From the NCBI RefSeq assembly GCF_032229525.1, contig NZ_JAVTWB010000184.1, positions 1 through 6,403 on the forward strand: a stretch of DNA of 6,403 bases. The letters run 5' to 3'. Shown in pieces: positions 1 to 5,676 of the stretch. The notes below the pieces were generated by a model that worked only from the letters and a program-made list of their open reading frames with translations, was not told the origin of the DNA and did no database searches. Source of the DNA: Accumulibacter sp032229525 (GTDB taxonomy: Bacteria; Pseudomonadota; Gammaproteobacteria; Burkholderiales; Rhodocyclaceae). The first letter of the stretch is position 1. Each line of letters opens with the position of its first letter. The position numbers were made by a program, and so were the translations under genes.

Positions 1-176
1 GCAGCCGTCCGATATTGAAATAGTGCAGAACAATCCTACACTTACTGCAATCGCCCAGTCAAAGTTCGGCCTAGCACCGGGGCTCGCGTGCCGGTGCGGG
101 CTGTGCGCCTGCTCCTCGTGCTTGCCGTTGTTTCCGGACGCGCATCCGCCTCTTCTGGCCGGCCGTGTTGTGGTCG
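1..176. other. Left edge, no recognisable gene
   Basis: The 176 bases beyond the cyclase stop contain no convincing gene; the small frames here are rich in Cys, Pro and Arg and match no family I know. A stem-loop at 74-97 (GCACCGG / CCGGTGC, ten-base loop) lies 80 bases past the stop but has no T tract on the minus strand, so it is only a possible 3' end structure. Confidence 0.5.
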
Positions 177-1127
177 TCACCCGTCTGGTGGTCGTGCTGC
201 CGCGCCGGTTTTTCCCCGCGCTGTCCGGGTTCGCTGTGCCGTGTCACCTTGCGTGATGGCTTGGCCGCAACGAGATTCACGGGCATATTCCTCGAACAAG
301 ATGTTGTTCTTGCCCGAGTTCTTGACCTTGTACATCAGCTTGTCAGCGTAGCGTAGCGCATCGTCTGGATTCGCCATGGCACAGTGGAACAGCGCTACAC
401 CGATGCTGAAGCCAACGGGCCAGCCGTTCGCACTGGCAAGCTTGACAAGACTTTCATGCAACTCGGTAAAGAACGCCTGGGCACCGGCAAGGTCGGTTTC
501 TGGAAGCAGCACGGCGAACTCGTCACCGCCGAGGCGGCTGCCAAGGTCGGAGCCGCGCAGTCGTTTGCTCAGCGCGCTCGCGACTGCTTTCAGAACCTCA
601 TCGCCCACAGCGTGGCCGTGGCTATCGTTGACGCCCTTGAAGCCATCCAGGTCAAGATAGCCGAGAGCCAACGGCCTGCCGTGCCGGTTGGCCAGCATGA
701 AGATCGCGTCGCATCTGTGTCTGAAGGTGCGAGCGTTCAAAAGGCCGGTGAGGCCATCCTCCTGGGCAAGAATTTCCTGAAGATTGAGAGCGCCTCGGAG
801 GCGATCGAGAAGATAAGCAATGATGACGAAATAGCCAAGCCGGACGGTGGCATTCCAGAACGGTATGGCGGGATGGCTGAATTGGTGGTCCGCGGCATAC
901 TCGACCGTGAGCCAGCTGATGGCCGAAACGATACAGACAAGAAAGCCGAAGCGCCTACCGACGTACCATGTGCCGACGCCAACGGGAATCGTGTAGAAGA
1001 TCGAAAGGGACAGTTCATAGCCGGTCGCGAGGTCGCAGGCGCCGACTATCGCCACGAGCAGGAATGAATATGCCCGTAGCTGCCACGGTGACAGCAGCGA
1101 TAGCAATCCGCTTACGGCTATTCGCAT
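177..1127 (-). CDS. Membrane-anchored diguanylate cyclase (GGDEF domain protein)
   Basis: This 316-residue protein probably makes the second messenger cyclic di-GMP from two GTP at the inner membrane. Four hydrophobic stretches (about residues 17-35, 38-58, 60-78 and 92-108) form an N-terminal membrane sensor with no named domain I recognise. The GGDEF domain follows: DGLTGLLN at 124-131, the metal/substrate stretch DLDGFKGVND at 160-169, the signature GGDEF at 200-204 and YADKLMY at 260-266. An RxxD inhibitory site (R191-D194) lies five residues before GGDEF, so product feedback inhibition is likely. No EAL or HD-GYP domain is present. The chosen ATG at 1127 has AGGG eight bases upstream. 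A TTG at 1217 would add 30 residues without membrane or domain character. The last 35 or so residues form a basic, low-complexity tail outside the domain. The signal sensed is unknown. Confidence 0.93.
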   Translation of the reverse strand: MRIAVSGLLSLLSPWQLRAYSFLLVAIVGACDLATGYELSLSIFYTIPVGVGTWYVGRRFGFLVCIVSAISWLTVEYAADHQFSHPAIPFWNATVRLGYFVIIAYLLDRLRGALNLQEILAQEDGLTGLLNARTFRHRCDAIFMLANRHGRPLALGYLDLDGFKGVNDSHGHAVGDEVLKAVASALSKRLRGSDLGSRLGGDEFAVLLPETDLAGAQAFFTELHESLVKLASANGWPVGFSIGVALFHCAMANPDDALRYADKLMYKVKNSGKNNILFEEYARESRCGQAITQGDTAQRTRTARGKTGAAARPPDG

Positions 1128-1180
1128 GGCAACAGCCCTGATCGAAGGCCCTGACACTGCAACGCCTGTCCGCGGTCCTG

Positions 1181-1192
1181 GGCAAATTTGCC
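1181..1192. promoter_or_regulatory. Perfect 12-bp palindrome upstream of the cyclase gene
   Basis: GGCAAATTTGCC is a perfect self-complementary 12-mer, 53 bases upstream of the cyclase ATG. The AT core in GC-rich surroundings and its position suit an operator for a dimeric regulator. If translation instead began at the TTG at 1217, this stretch would be coding. No known consensus is assigned. Confidence 0.3.
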
Positions 1193-1489
1193 GACGGCTC
1201 GAGTTACCATCAGGCAATGTACCGCTAAACGGGGTGAACGTCGCCTGCCGGACTTCCGACAGACGTGTGTTTGGTTGATTTCAGTGACCGGTCGAGGCCT
1301 GGAACCCGCTGCGAGCGGCTGAGTTCGCTGCCTTGGGATGCGTTGGCGGCAGTGTGGCTATTGGCCGCGCCGCTGCGTCGAGCGGTGCCCATCGACTCGG
1401 GCCGGCTTGCCGTCACTCCGACAGTCCAACCCGTCGCATGGCCATCCCGCACGGGAGACTCGGCGATGCCCTTGCCGCAGCCGCGGCCC

Positions 1490-1507
1490 TTGGTCACCGC
1501 CGACCAA
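1490..1507 (-). terminator. Weak stem-loop just after the lysR stop
   Basis: TTGGTC pairs with GACCAA across a six-base loop, about 18 bases beyond the lysR stop codon. There is no T tract on the minus strand, so it is at best a weak or Rho-assisted terminator or an mRNA 3' end hairpin. Confidence 0.2.
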
Positions 1508-1525
1508 CTTCTGCAAGACCGAGGA

Positions 1526-2428
1526 TCAGCCCGCATCAGCCAACCCCTGGCGCAGCTTCGGTGCAGCGAAATCGATGAATGCGCGCACGTTCGGCGAGAG
1601 TAGCCGGGCTTGCGGATAGACGATGTGCGCCGGTGTGCGCTGGGCGTGATGGCTGGCCAGCACCTCGAGCAGCGTGCCGGCGCGCAGTTCCTCGCGCACG
1701 TGGTAGTCAAAGAACTGTCCCCAGCCCAGCCCCAGCACACAGGCCTGCACGGCGGCATCGATCTGGTTGGTGGTCAGCAGGCTGTTCACGGCTACCCGCA
1801 GTGTCTTGTCGTGGTCGCGGATCTCCCACTCACCGGGCGATACCAGTCCGGTGAAACTGACGCAAGGCTCGCCGGCCAGATCGCCAGGTGTGCTCGGCGC
1901 GCCGCGGCGCGCGAGCAAGGCCGCGCTGCCGACGATCAGGCGGCGCGTGTTCCCGATTGGCACGCCGACCATCGACGAATCAGGCAGTGGCGCCAGCCGG
2001 ACCGCGAGATCGATCCCTTCCTCGACCAGATCGGTAAGTCGGTCCAGCAACAACAATTCGAGGTGCATCTGCGGGTGCTCGGCGAGGAAGTCGACGACCA
2101 CCGGCGCCACGAACTGGCGGCCAAAGGGCACCGACGCGGTGATCCGCAGATTCCCGCGCGGCTCGATCCGGCGTGCGCTGAGACTCGCCTGCGCTTCGTC
2201 GACTGCCGCCAGGATGGCGCGGCAACGCGCGCAGTATTCGCGGCCTTCGTCGGTCAGCGCCATGCGTCGCGTGGTGCGGTTCAACAGCCTCACCCCAACT
2301 TCGCGTTCGAGCGCTGCCAGGGTGCGCACCATCGACGGCTGCGAGACGGCCAGCACCTCCGCAGCCGCGGTCAGGCTGCCGGAATCGACGATCTTCACGA
2401 ACGCCCGCATCGCGGAGAGCATGTCCAT
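1526..2428 (-). CDS. LysR-type transcriptional regulator
   Basis: This is a 300-residue LysR-family regulator, a normal length for the family. The N-terminal winged helix-turn-helix spans about residues 1-60. It has the typical FVKIVDSGSLTAAAEVLAVSQ stretch (10-30), then PSMVRTLAALEREVGVRLLNRTTRRMALTDEG (31-62), followed by a linker helix to about 88. Residues 90-293 form the effector-binding domain, beginning GNLRITASVPFGRQFVAP. The sequence resembles the large DmlR/AaeR-like group, whose effectors cannot be predicted from sequence. Start: the ATG at 2428 (MDMLSAMRAF); ATGs at 2422 and 2410 are alternatives, and none has a good Shine-Dalgarno. The open frame extends to 2545, but those 39 residues run across the promoter and LysR box and are not typical. 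The gene is divergent from the AhpD-like gene, which is the classical LysR arrangement with its target. The box lying inside its own promoter predicts autorepression. Confidence 0.95.
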   Translation of the reverse strand: MDMLSAMRAFVKIVDSGSLTAAAEVLAVSQPSMVRTLAALEREVGVRLLNRTTRRMALTDEGREYCARCRAILAAVDEAQASLSARRIEPRGNLRITASVPFGRQFVAPVVVDFLAEHPQMHLELLLLDRLTDLVEEGIDLAVRLAPLPDSSMVGVPIGNTRRLIVGSAALLARRGAPSTPGDLAGEPCVSFTGLVSPGEWEIRDHDKTLRVAVNSLLTTNQIDAAVQACVLGLGWGQFFDYHVREELRAGTLLEVLASHHAQRTPAHIVYPQARLLSPNVRAFIDFAAPKLRQGLADAG

Positions 2429-2436
2429 AAGGGCAA

Positions 2437-2464
2437 ATATTACTGCGCAATCTGCAGCAATCAA
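2437..2464 (-). promoter_or_regulatory. Putative lysR promoter
   Basis: On the minus strand TTGATT (2464-2459, -35-like) is followed after 16 bases by TAATAT (2442-2437, -10-like). Each matches four of six sigma-70 consensus bases. Transcription would start near 2430, almost at the ATG, so the message could be leaderless or nearly so. That would agree with the missing ribosome site. Confidence 0.4.
2439..2461. promoter_or_regulatory. LysR-type operator (T-N11-A box)
   Basis: ATTACTGC, seven spacer bases, then GCAGCAAT: a dyad with 7 of 8 arm positions complementary. Its core CTGC-N7-GCAG places T2444 and A2456 exactly eleven bases apart, which is the T-N11-A rule for LysR-family recognition sites. 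It lies in the divergent lysR/ahpD-like intergenic region, 108 bases before the plus-strand ATG. It also sits between the -35 and -10 elements proposed for lysR. This fits activation in one direction and autorepression in the other. No good plus-strand promoter hexamers were seen. Confidence 0.65.
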
Positions 2465-2568
2465 ATCTCTTTCGCGCCATTTATCTGTGCTTTCGAAGTG
2501 ATCAAGATGGCAATCGTCGCGACTGCAGCGACGCCCGAACCCCAACCCATCAAGAAAGGAAATTCATC

Positions 2569-3129
2569 ATGGCACGCGTTCAAGTCATCGATCCGAAGAC
2601 CACCTCCGGCGAAACCCGCCAATTGCTCGACGCCGTCCAGGCGCAGCTCGGCACCACGCCCAACTTCATCCGGGTGCTGGCCAACTCGCCCAAGGCGCTG
2701 CAAGGCTTCCTCGGGCTCTACGGCGCGCTCGGCGAGGCGAGCATCGACAAGGCGACGCAGGAGCGTATCGCACTGGCCATTGCCGAGGGCAACGCTTGCC
2801 AGTACTGCGTCGCGGCGCACACCGCCATCGGACGCCACGCGGGCCTCTCGAACGACGAGATGGTGCTCAACCGTCAGGGCAGCTCACAGGACACCAAGGC
2901 AGCCGTGACCGTCGCCTTTGCGCAGGCACTTAACGCCAACCTGGGCGAGATCACCAGCGCGGAATTCGCCGCCGCACGTAGCGGCGGGCTGAGTGACGCG
3001 GAGATCGTCGAAGTGATCTCGGTGGTGGCGATCAACCTCTTCACCAATATCCTGGGCAAAGCCACACGCGTCGAGATCGACTTCCCGAAGGTCGACTTGC
3101 TGCGCGAGCCGGTCAGGGCCGCCGCCTAG
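2569..3129 (+). CDS. AhpD-like carboxymuconolactone decarboxylase family protein
   Basis: This 186-residue, probably cytosolic all-helical protein belongs to the carboxymuconolactone decarboxylase/AhpD superfamily. The key stretch is residues 61-90: E65, C77-x2-C80 and H84 (CQYCVAAH). The spacing Glu-12-Cys-3-Cys-4-His equals that of mycobacterial AhpD (E118, C130, C133, H137, from memory), where it supports thiol-based alkyl hydroperoxidase activity. A genuine 4-carboxymuconolactone decarboxylase normally lacks the CxxC pair, so a peroxidase or disulfide redox role is more likely than ring cleavage. The start at 2569 is fixed by AAAGGA at 2555-2560, eight bases upstream. It is transcribed divergently from the lysR gene with a LysR box between them, so it is the likeliest target. 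The fusion flavoprotein gene follows in the same direction after 196 bases. The physiological substrate is unknown. Confidence 0.93.
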   Translation: MARVQVIDPKTTSGETRQLLDAVQAQLGTTPNFIRVLANSPKALQGFLGLYGALGEASIDKATQERIALAIAEGNACQYCVAAHTAIGRHAGLSNDEMVLNRQGSSQDTKAAVTVAFAQALNANLGEITSAEFAAARSGGLSDAEIVEVISVVAINLFTNILGKATRVEIDFPKVDLLREPVRAAA

Positions 3130-3155
3130 AAGATCGTCTGCCGATTAATGTGAAA

Positions 3156-3169
3156 GTCGCGTAAGCGAC
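3156..3169. repeat. Small GNRA-type stem-loop
   Basis: GTCGC pairs with GCGAC around the tetraloop GTAA, 27 bases after the AhpD-like stop codon. In RNA this would be a five-pair hairpin closed by a GNRA loop. No T tract follows. It may help to form the mRNA 3' end or may be chance. Confidence 0.3.
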
Positions 3170-3179
3170 CCACGAATCT

Positions 3180-3205
3180 CCCTTCTCCCCACTGCGGGAG
3201 AAGGG
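3180..3205. repeat. Intergenic inverted repeat CCCTTCTCCC/GGGAGAAGGG
   Basis: Ten perfect base pairs enclose a six-base loop, 50 bases after the AhpD-like stop codon and 120 before the fusion gene ATG. A purine-rich tail (GGCCGGGAAAGAGGGGGG) follows, not a T tract, so it is not a classical intrinsic terminator. Hairpins of this composition are, from memory, dispersed intergenic repeats in Xanthomonadales genomes. It may limit read-through from the upstream gene or stabilise its mRNA. Confidence 0.6.
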
Positions 3206-3221
3206 CCGGGAAAGAGGGGGG

Positions 3222-3270
3222 CGGTCATGACTTTCATGGTTTGGGGTATCTCAACATGTTGTTATGACCG
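3222..3270. promoter_or_regulatory. Nested palindromes in the leader of the fusion flavoprotein
   Basis: CGGTCAT (3222-3228) is complementary to ATGACCG (3264-3270). Inside the interval lies the perfect 10-bp palindrome CAACATGTTG (3252-3261). The cluster lies 56 to 104 bases before the start codon, where an operator or structured leader would be expected. No known binding consensus is recognised. Confidence 0.35.
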
Positions 3271-3325
3271 TTCGCCTGTTGGCGGGCCGGCGCTCGCGCT
3301 GTTCCCCCTCTCACAGGAGACGATC

Positions 3326-4975
3326 ATGGCTCGTGCCTACAGCGAAATCGCTTTCACCCCCGGCGTGCGCGCCTTCCAGAAGCGTATGGGCAGTCGGGAA
3401 AACTATGCCCGCCTGGACCACGTCGACTACCGTGGCGACACGCTTGGCCCGACCGAGGCCGAATTCATCGCCGCGCGCGATGGCTTCTACCAGGCCAGCG
3501 TTGGCGAGAACGGTTGGCCGTACGTGCAATTTCGCGGCGGGCCAGCCGGCTTCCTGCGCGTGCTGGATCAGCGCACGCTCGGCTACGCCGATTTTCGCGG
3601 CAACGTGCAATACATCAGCGCGGGCAACATCGAAGCCGACGGTCGCGTCGCCCTGATTCTGATGGACTACGCGCAGCGCCGCCGCCTGAAGATCTGGGGT
3701 CGCGCACGGCTGGTGGACGAGGCCGACGATGCGGCGCTGATCGCGCGCCTGGAGGATGGCAACTATCGCGCGCGTATCGAGCGCGCCGTGCTGATCAGCG
3801 TCGAGGCCTTCGATTGGAACTGCCCGCGGCACATCACGCCGCGCTTTACCGAAACGGAGATCGGCCAGCGTACTCAGGTGCTGCATGCCGAGATCGCGCA
3901 ACTGCAGCAGGAACTGGTACGCGTCGCACGACGGGTACCACTCGCACCACTTGCGCGTGACCAGGGTGAAGTTCCCGACGGCGGCGGAACGGTGCCGGGC
4001 GCGCTGGCTAGTGTGGGTAGTGGCTCGCTGGCATTGATCGTCACCGGTATTCGACAGCTGACGCCGCGCGTACGCGCCTACGAGCTGCGTTCGCCTGACG
4101 GGGCCGCCCTGCCGAAGATTGGCGCTGGCGCCCATATCGACGTGCCGCTGCACTTGCCAAACCGCGGCGAGGAAACGCGTCGCTACTCGATCAGCTCCAA
4201 CCCGGCGCGACGCGACGCCTATGAGATTGCGGTGCTGCGCGAGGATGCTGGGAGCGGTGGCTCGGTCGCCATCCATGCCAGCTGGCAGATTGGTCGGCAG
4301 CTGTTCTGCCAACCGCCGGGCAACGACTTCGCGCTGCACGACGACCAGCGGCCAGCGGTACTGATCGCCGGCGGCATCGGCATCACGCCGATCAAGGCGA
4401 TGGCGCTGCAATTGCAGGCCCGGAAAACCCGGTTCATGCTGCACTACGCCGGCCGTTCGACACGAGAAATGGCCTACCGGGATCGCCTCGAGCGACAGTT
4501 CGGCGCCCAGCTGCGCATCTACGCCGGAGATCGCGGCCAACGCCTGGACGTGCCGGGCGTGATCGCCGCAGCGCCTGCCGAGGCGTTGTTCTACGTTTGC
4601 GGCCCGGTGCGATTGCTTGACGCCGTGCGCGACGCCGCCGCGACACAGTGCGTCGCTGTCGAGCGGCTGCGCTGCGAGCGCTTCCACGTGTCAGCGCGGC
4701 CCGACGATCTGCCCATACAGGTGGTGCTGCACGGCAGCGGCCGCACGCTCGAGGTCGCGGCCCAACAGAGCATTCTCGATGCCGTGCATGCGGCGGGGAT
4801 AGCTGCGGCGGCTGGCTGCCGTAGCGGTAGCTGCGGGACCTGCGCGGTCAAGGTGCTGGCAGGCATTCCCGATCACCGCGACAGTGCGCTCAGCGACAGC
4901 GAGCGCGAGAGGGCCGGGCTGATGTGCATTTGCGTCTCGCGGGCAAGGTCGGCGGCCCTGACGCTTGACCTCTAG
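3326..4975 (+). CDS. PNPOx-like split-barrel / PDR-type ferredoxin reductase fusion flavoprotein
   Basis: This 549-residue, probably cytosolic fusion has four parts. Residues about 20-175 are a pyridoxamine-5'-phosphate-oxidase-like FMN-binding split barrel (NGWPYVQFRGGPAGFLRVLD, then RRRLKIWGRARLVD). Residues about 184-232 are a linker with a short helical, possibly coiled, segment. From about 235 comes a ferredoxin-reductase flavin domain with RRYS at 285-288, then the pyridine-nucleotide domain with GGIGITPI at 349-356 and YVCGP at 423-427. The C-terminus is a plant-type 2Fe-2S domain with C498, C503, C506 and C536 (CX4CX2C...C), ordered as in phthalate dioxygenase reductase. Electrons probably pass from NAD(P)H through flavin to 2Fe-2S and then to the N-terminal barrel or an external partner. 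The start is set by AGGAGA (3315-3320), five bases before ATG; an in-frame ATG at 3227 lacks a ribosome site and adds a non-conserved leader. The substrate is unknown. Confidence 0.93.
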   Translation: MARAYSEIAFTPGVRAFQKRMGSRENYARLDHVDYRGDTLGPTEAEFIAARDGFYQASVGENGWPYVQFRGGPAGFLRVLDQRTLGYADFRGNVQYISAGNIEADGRVALILMDYAQRRRLKIWGRARLVDEADDAALIARLEDGNYRARIERAVLISVEAFDWNCPRHITPRFTETEIGQRTQVLHAEIAQLQQELVRVARRVPLAPLARDQGEVPDGGGTVPGALASVGSGSLALIVTGIRQLTPRVRAYELRSPDGAALPKIGAGAHIDVPLHLPNRGEETRRYSISSNPARRDAYEIAVLREDAGSGGSVAIHASWQIGRQLFCQPPGNDFALHDDQRPAVLIAGGIGITPIKAMALQLQARKTRFMLHYAGRSTREMAYRDRLERQFGAQLRIYAGDRGQRLDVPGVIAAAPAEALFYVCGPVRLLDAVRDAAATQCVAVERLRCERFHVSARPDDLPIQVVLHGSGRTLEVAAQQSILDAVHAAGIAAAAGCRSGSCGTCAVKVLAGIPDHRDSALSDSERERAGLMCICVSRARSAALTLDL

Positions 4976-5065
4976 TCGCCGGAATCGCAGATGGCCGGGT
5001 AGCCGCCTTGCCAGCCCCTGATTACCTGGATCGCGTCGATAAACGACTCAAACCTGGAGAAAGAC

Positions 5066-5101
5066 CGTGCTCTTTTCTGACCCCGGAGCCCGTGTTTTTT
5101 T
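5066..5101 (+). terminator. Possible intrinsic terminator after the fusion gene
   Basis: CGTGCTC can pair with GAGCCCG (six of seven pairs, 13-base loop), and a run of seven T follows at 5095-5101. It lies about 90 bases beyond the fusion-gene stop codon. The long loop and the mismatch make it weaker than the hairpins near 5700. The loop holds CTGACCCC, a motif also present in the palindrome at 5677-5720. Confidence 0.35.
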
Positions 5102-5218
5102 CGACGGAAAGCGCGTAAAGCGTGTGGCGGCTGGAATTCGTAGCTTCCACATGGCGTGCCGCAGGAGAGCAGCATGGTCACCGTCGACCATTGGGCTGAT
5201 CAGCGAGCGACAAGGCTT

Positions 5219-5244
5219 TATCGCCAGATGAATCGGGCTCCTAC
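5219..5244 (-). repeat. REP-type element, left copy (minus orientation)
   Basis: Read on the minus strand, this begins GTAGGAGCCCGATT and ends TCTGGCGATA. It is an imperfect stem-loop with a GTAG head, as in Pseudomonas/Stenotrophomonas REP (GTAG/SMAG-type) repeats. It differs from the partner at 5268-5293 at only three of 26 positions. Its head faces the partner's head across 23 bases. Confidence 0.7.
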
Positions 5245-5267
5245 AAACAACTATCTCGCCTGCCTCC

Positions 5268-5293
5268 GTAGGAGCCCGATTTGTCGGGCGATA
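5268..5293 (+). repeat. REP-type element, right copy (plus orientation)
   Basis: A GTAG head is followed by GAGCCCGATT-TG-TCGGGCGATA. GCCCGA pairs perfectly with TCGGGC around a TTTG loop. The 14-base arm AATCGGGCTCCTAC / GTAGGAGCCCGATT makes it an exact inverted repeat of the left copy, so the pair resembles a BIME/REPIN. Such repeats are the known substrates of RAYT transposases, and a broken RAYT lies about 450 bases to the right. Whether that particular enzyme moved them cannot be told. Confidence 0.75.
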
Positions 5294-5307
5294 CGTCGCT
5301 GGTATCG
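5289..5307. repeat. Short inverted repeat overlapping the right REP end
   Basis: CGATAC pairs with GTATCG over a seven-base loop, overlapping the REP tail and ending 13 bases beyond the LysE-type remnant's final stop. It may be part of an mRNA 3' end structure for the minus-strand gene. Confidence 0.3.
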
Positions 5308-5319
5308 AGGCACGGCTGT

Positions 5320-5670
5320 TTATCTTTCGGATAACGCGAGGTCGGCGCCGAGACCGGCCAAAGCCGCTGCGAAGCCGCGCCGCAGCCACGATTAAACCGG
5401 CGGATAGTCAATGACCGCCTTGCGGACAGCATTGGCAAGCAGCCCAGAGACGACAAAGATCAGAAAGCTCATGGCCATGAAGACAGCGCTCAGAGCGCGC
5501 AGGTCTGGTAGCGGTGAGGCGGCGTTCGGCTGTACGAACTGCGCCAGGAAAGCCAGAAAGAAGATCGAGAGCTTGAGGTTCCGGGGTTTCAGCAGAAAGG
5601 ATCTGGCGAACAGTCTCGCCGCGCTGCTGGCCGATGGCGCCGGGTCGACAGTGAAGGCCGCCTTGGCCGA
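5320..5670 (-). pseudogene. LysE/RhtB-type exporter, C-terminal remnant
   Basis: Reading minus-strand codons that end at the TAA 5322-5320 gives a long match, from memory, to the second half of LysE/RhtB-family amino-acid exporters. It has LKLSIFFLAFLAQFV, then LSAVFMAMSFLIFVVSGLLA, then SWLRRGFAAALAGLGADLALSER at the C-terminus. Two membrane helices and the typical RRGFAAALAGLG ending are clear. An in-frame TAA at 5394-5392 separates the last 23 residues, where family members usually read about VxAWLRRGF. The N-terminal half is missing: similarity fades near 5670, another in-frame TAA lies at 5673-5671, and the palindrome at 5677 begins at once. It is therefore a truncated, decayed gene, with no start codon visible in the window. 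A very short product ending at 5392 cannot be excluded but would not be a complete transporter. Specificity in life is unknown. Confidence 0.75.
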
Positions 5671-5676
5671 TTATCC

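Larger units (their letters stand above)
1128..1525. other. Gene-poor interval between the cyclase start and the lysR end
   Basis: About 400 bases lie between two minus-strand genes. Open frames cross it (for example 1265-1603 plus, and the lower part of 1225-1758 minus), but their translations are rich in Arg, Ser and Pro and show no domain, good ribosome site or family resemblance that I can recognise. The interval should contain the cyclase promoter. A perfect palindrome at 1181-1192 and a short stem-loop at 1490-1507 are the only structures noticed. Confidence 0.6.
4976..5319. other. Convergent intergenic region with terminator-like hairpin and REP pair
   Basis: This 344-base stretch lies between the end of the fusion gene (plus) and the 3' end of the LysE-type remnant (minus). 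No coding sequence with a recognisable family, start site or ribosome site was found on either strand. It contains the T-tract hairpin at 5066-5101 and the inverted REP pair at 5219-5293, which is the usual place for such repeats. Nothing recognisable was seen in 5102-5218. Confidence 0.6.

Noticed and set aside
384..1067. 227-codon open frame on the plus strand
   Set aside because: It is antisense to the GGDEF domain of the cyclase; the charged composition mirrors the opposite strand and matches no family.
1265..1603. 112-codon open frame in the gap before lysR
   Set aside because: It overlaps the lysR 3' end, has no Shine-Dalgarno, and its Arg/Pro/Leu-rich product is unlike any family I know. 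It is too weak to list as a gene.
1610..2908. 432-codon open frame on the plus strand
   Set aside because: It runs antisense through the LysR gene and then out of frame into the AhpD-like gene. It has no ribosome site or recognisable domain.
3213..3311. Long-range pairing of AGAGGGGG (3213-3220) with CCCCCTCT (3304-3311) next to the ribosome site
   Set aside because: It is only eight pairs across more than 80 bases in low-complexity purine/pyrimidine runs. It is easily chance and not convincing as a riboswitch or thermosensor.
3227..3325. Upstream in-frame ATG for the fusion flavoprotein
   Set aside because: It lacks a ribosome site and would translate through the palindrome cluster. The ATG at 3326 has AGGAGA at good spacing and begins where the family-like sequence begins.
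3311..4687. 458-codon open frame on the minus strand
   Set aside because: It is antisense to the fusion flavoprotein, whose domains and motifs are unmistakable. The minus translation shows no family features and is a by-product of GC-rich codon use.
5219..5293. CRISPR repeats
   Set aside because: There are only two copies, in inverted orientation, with no regular direct-repeat spacing and no cas genes; REP elements explain them.
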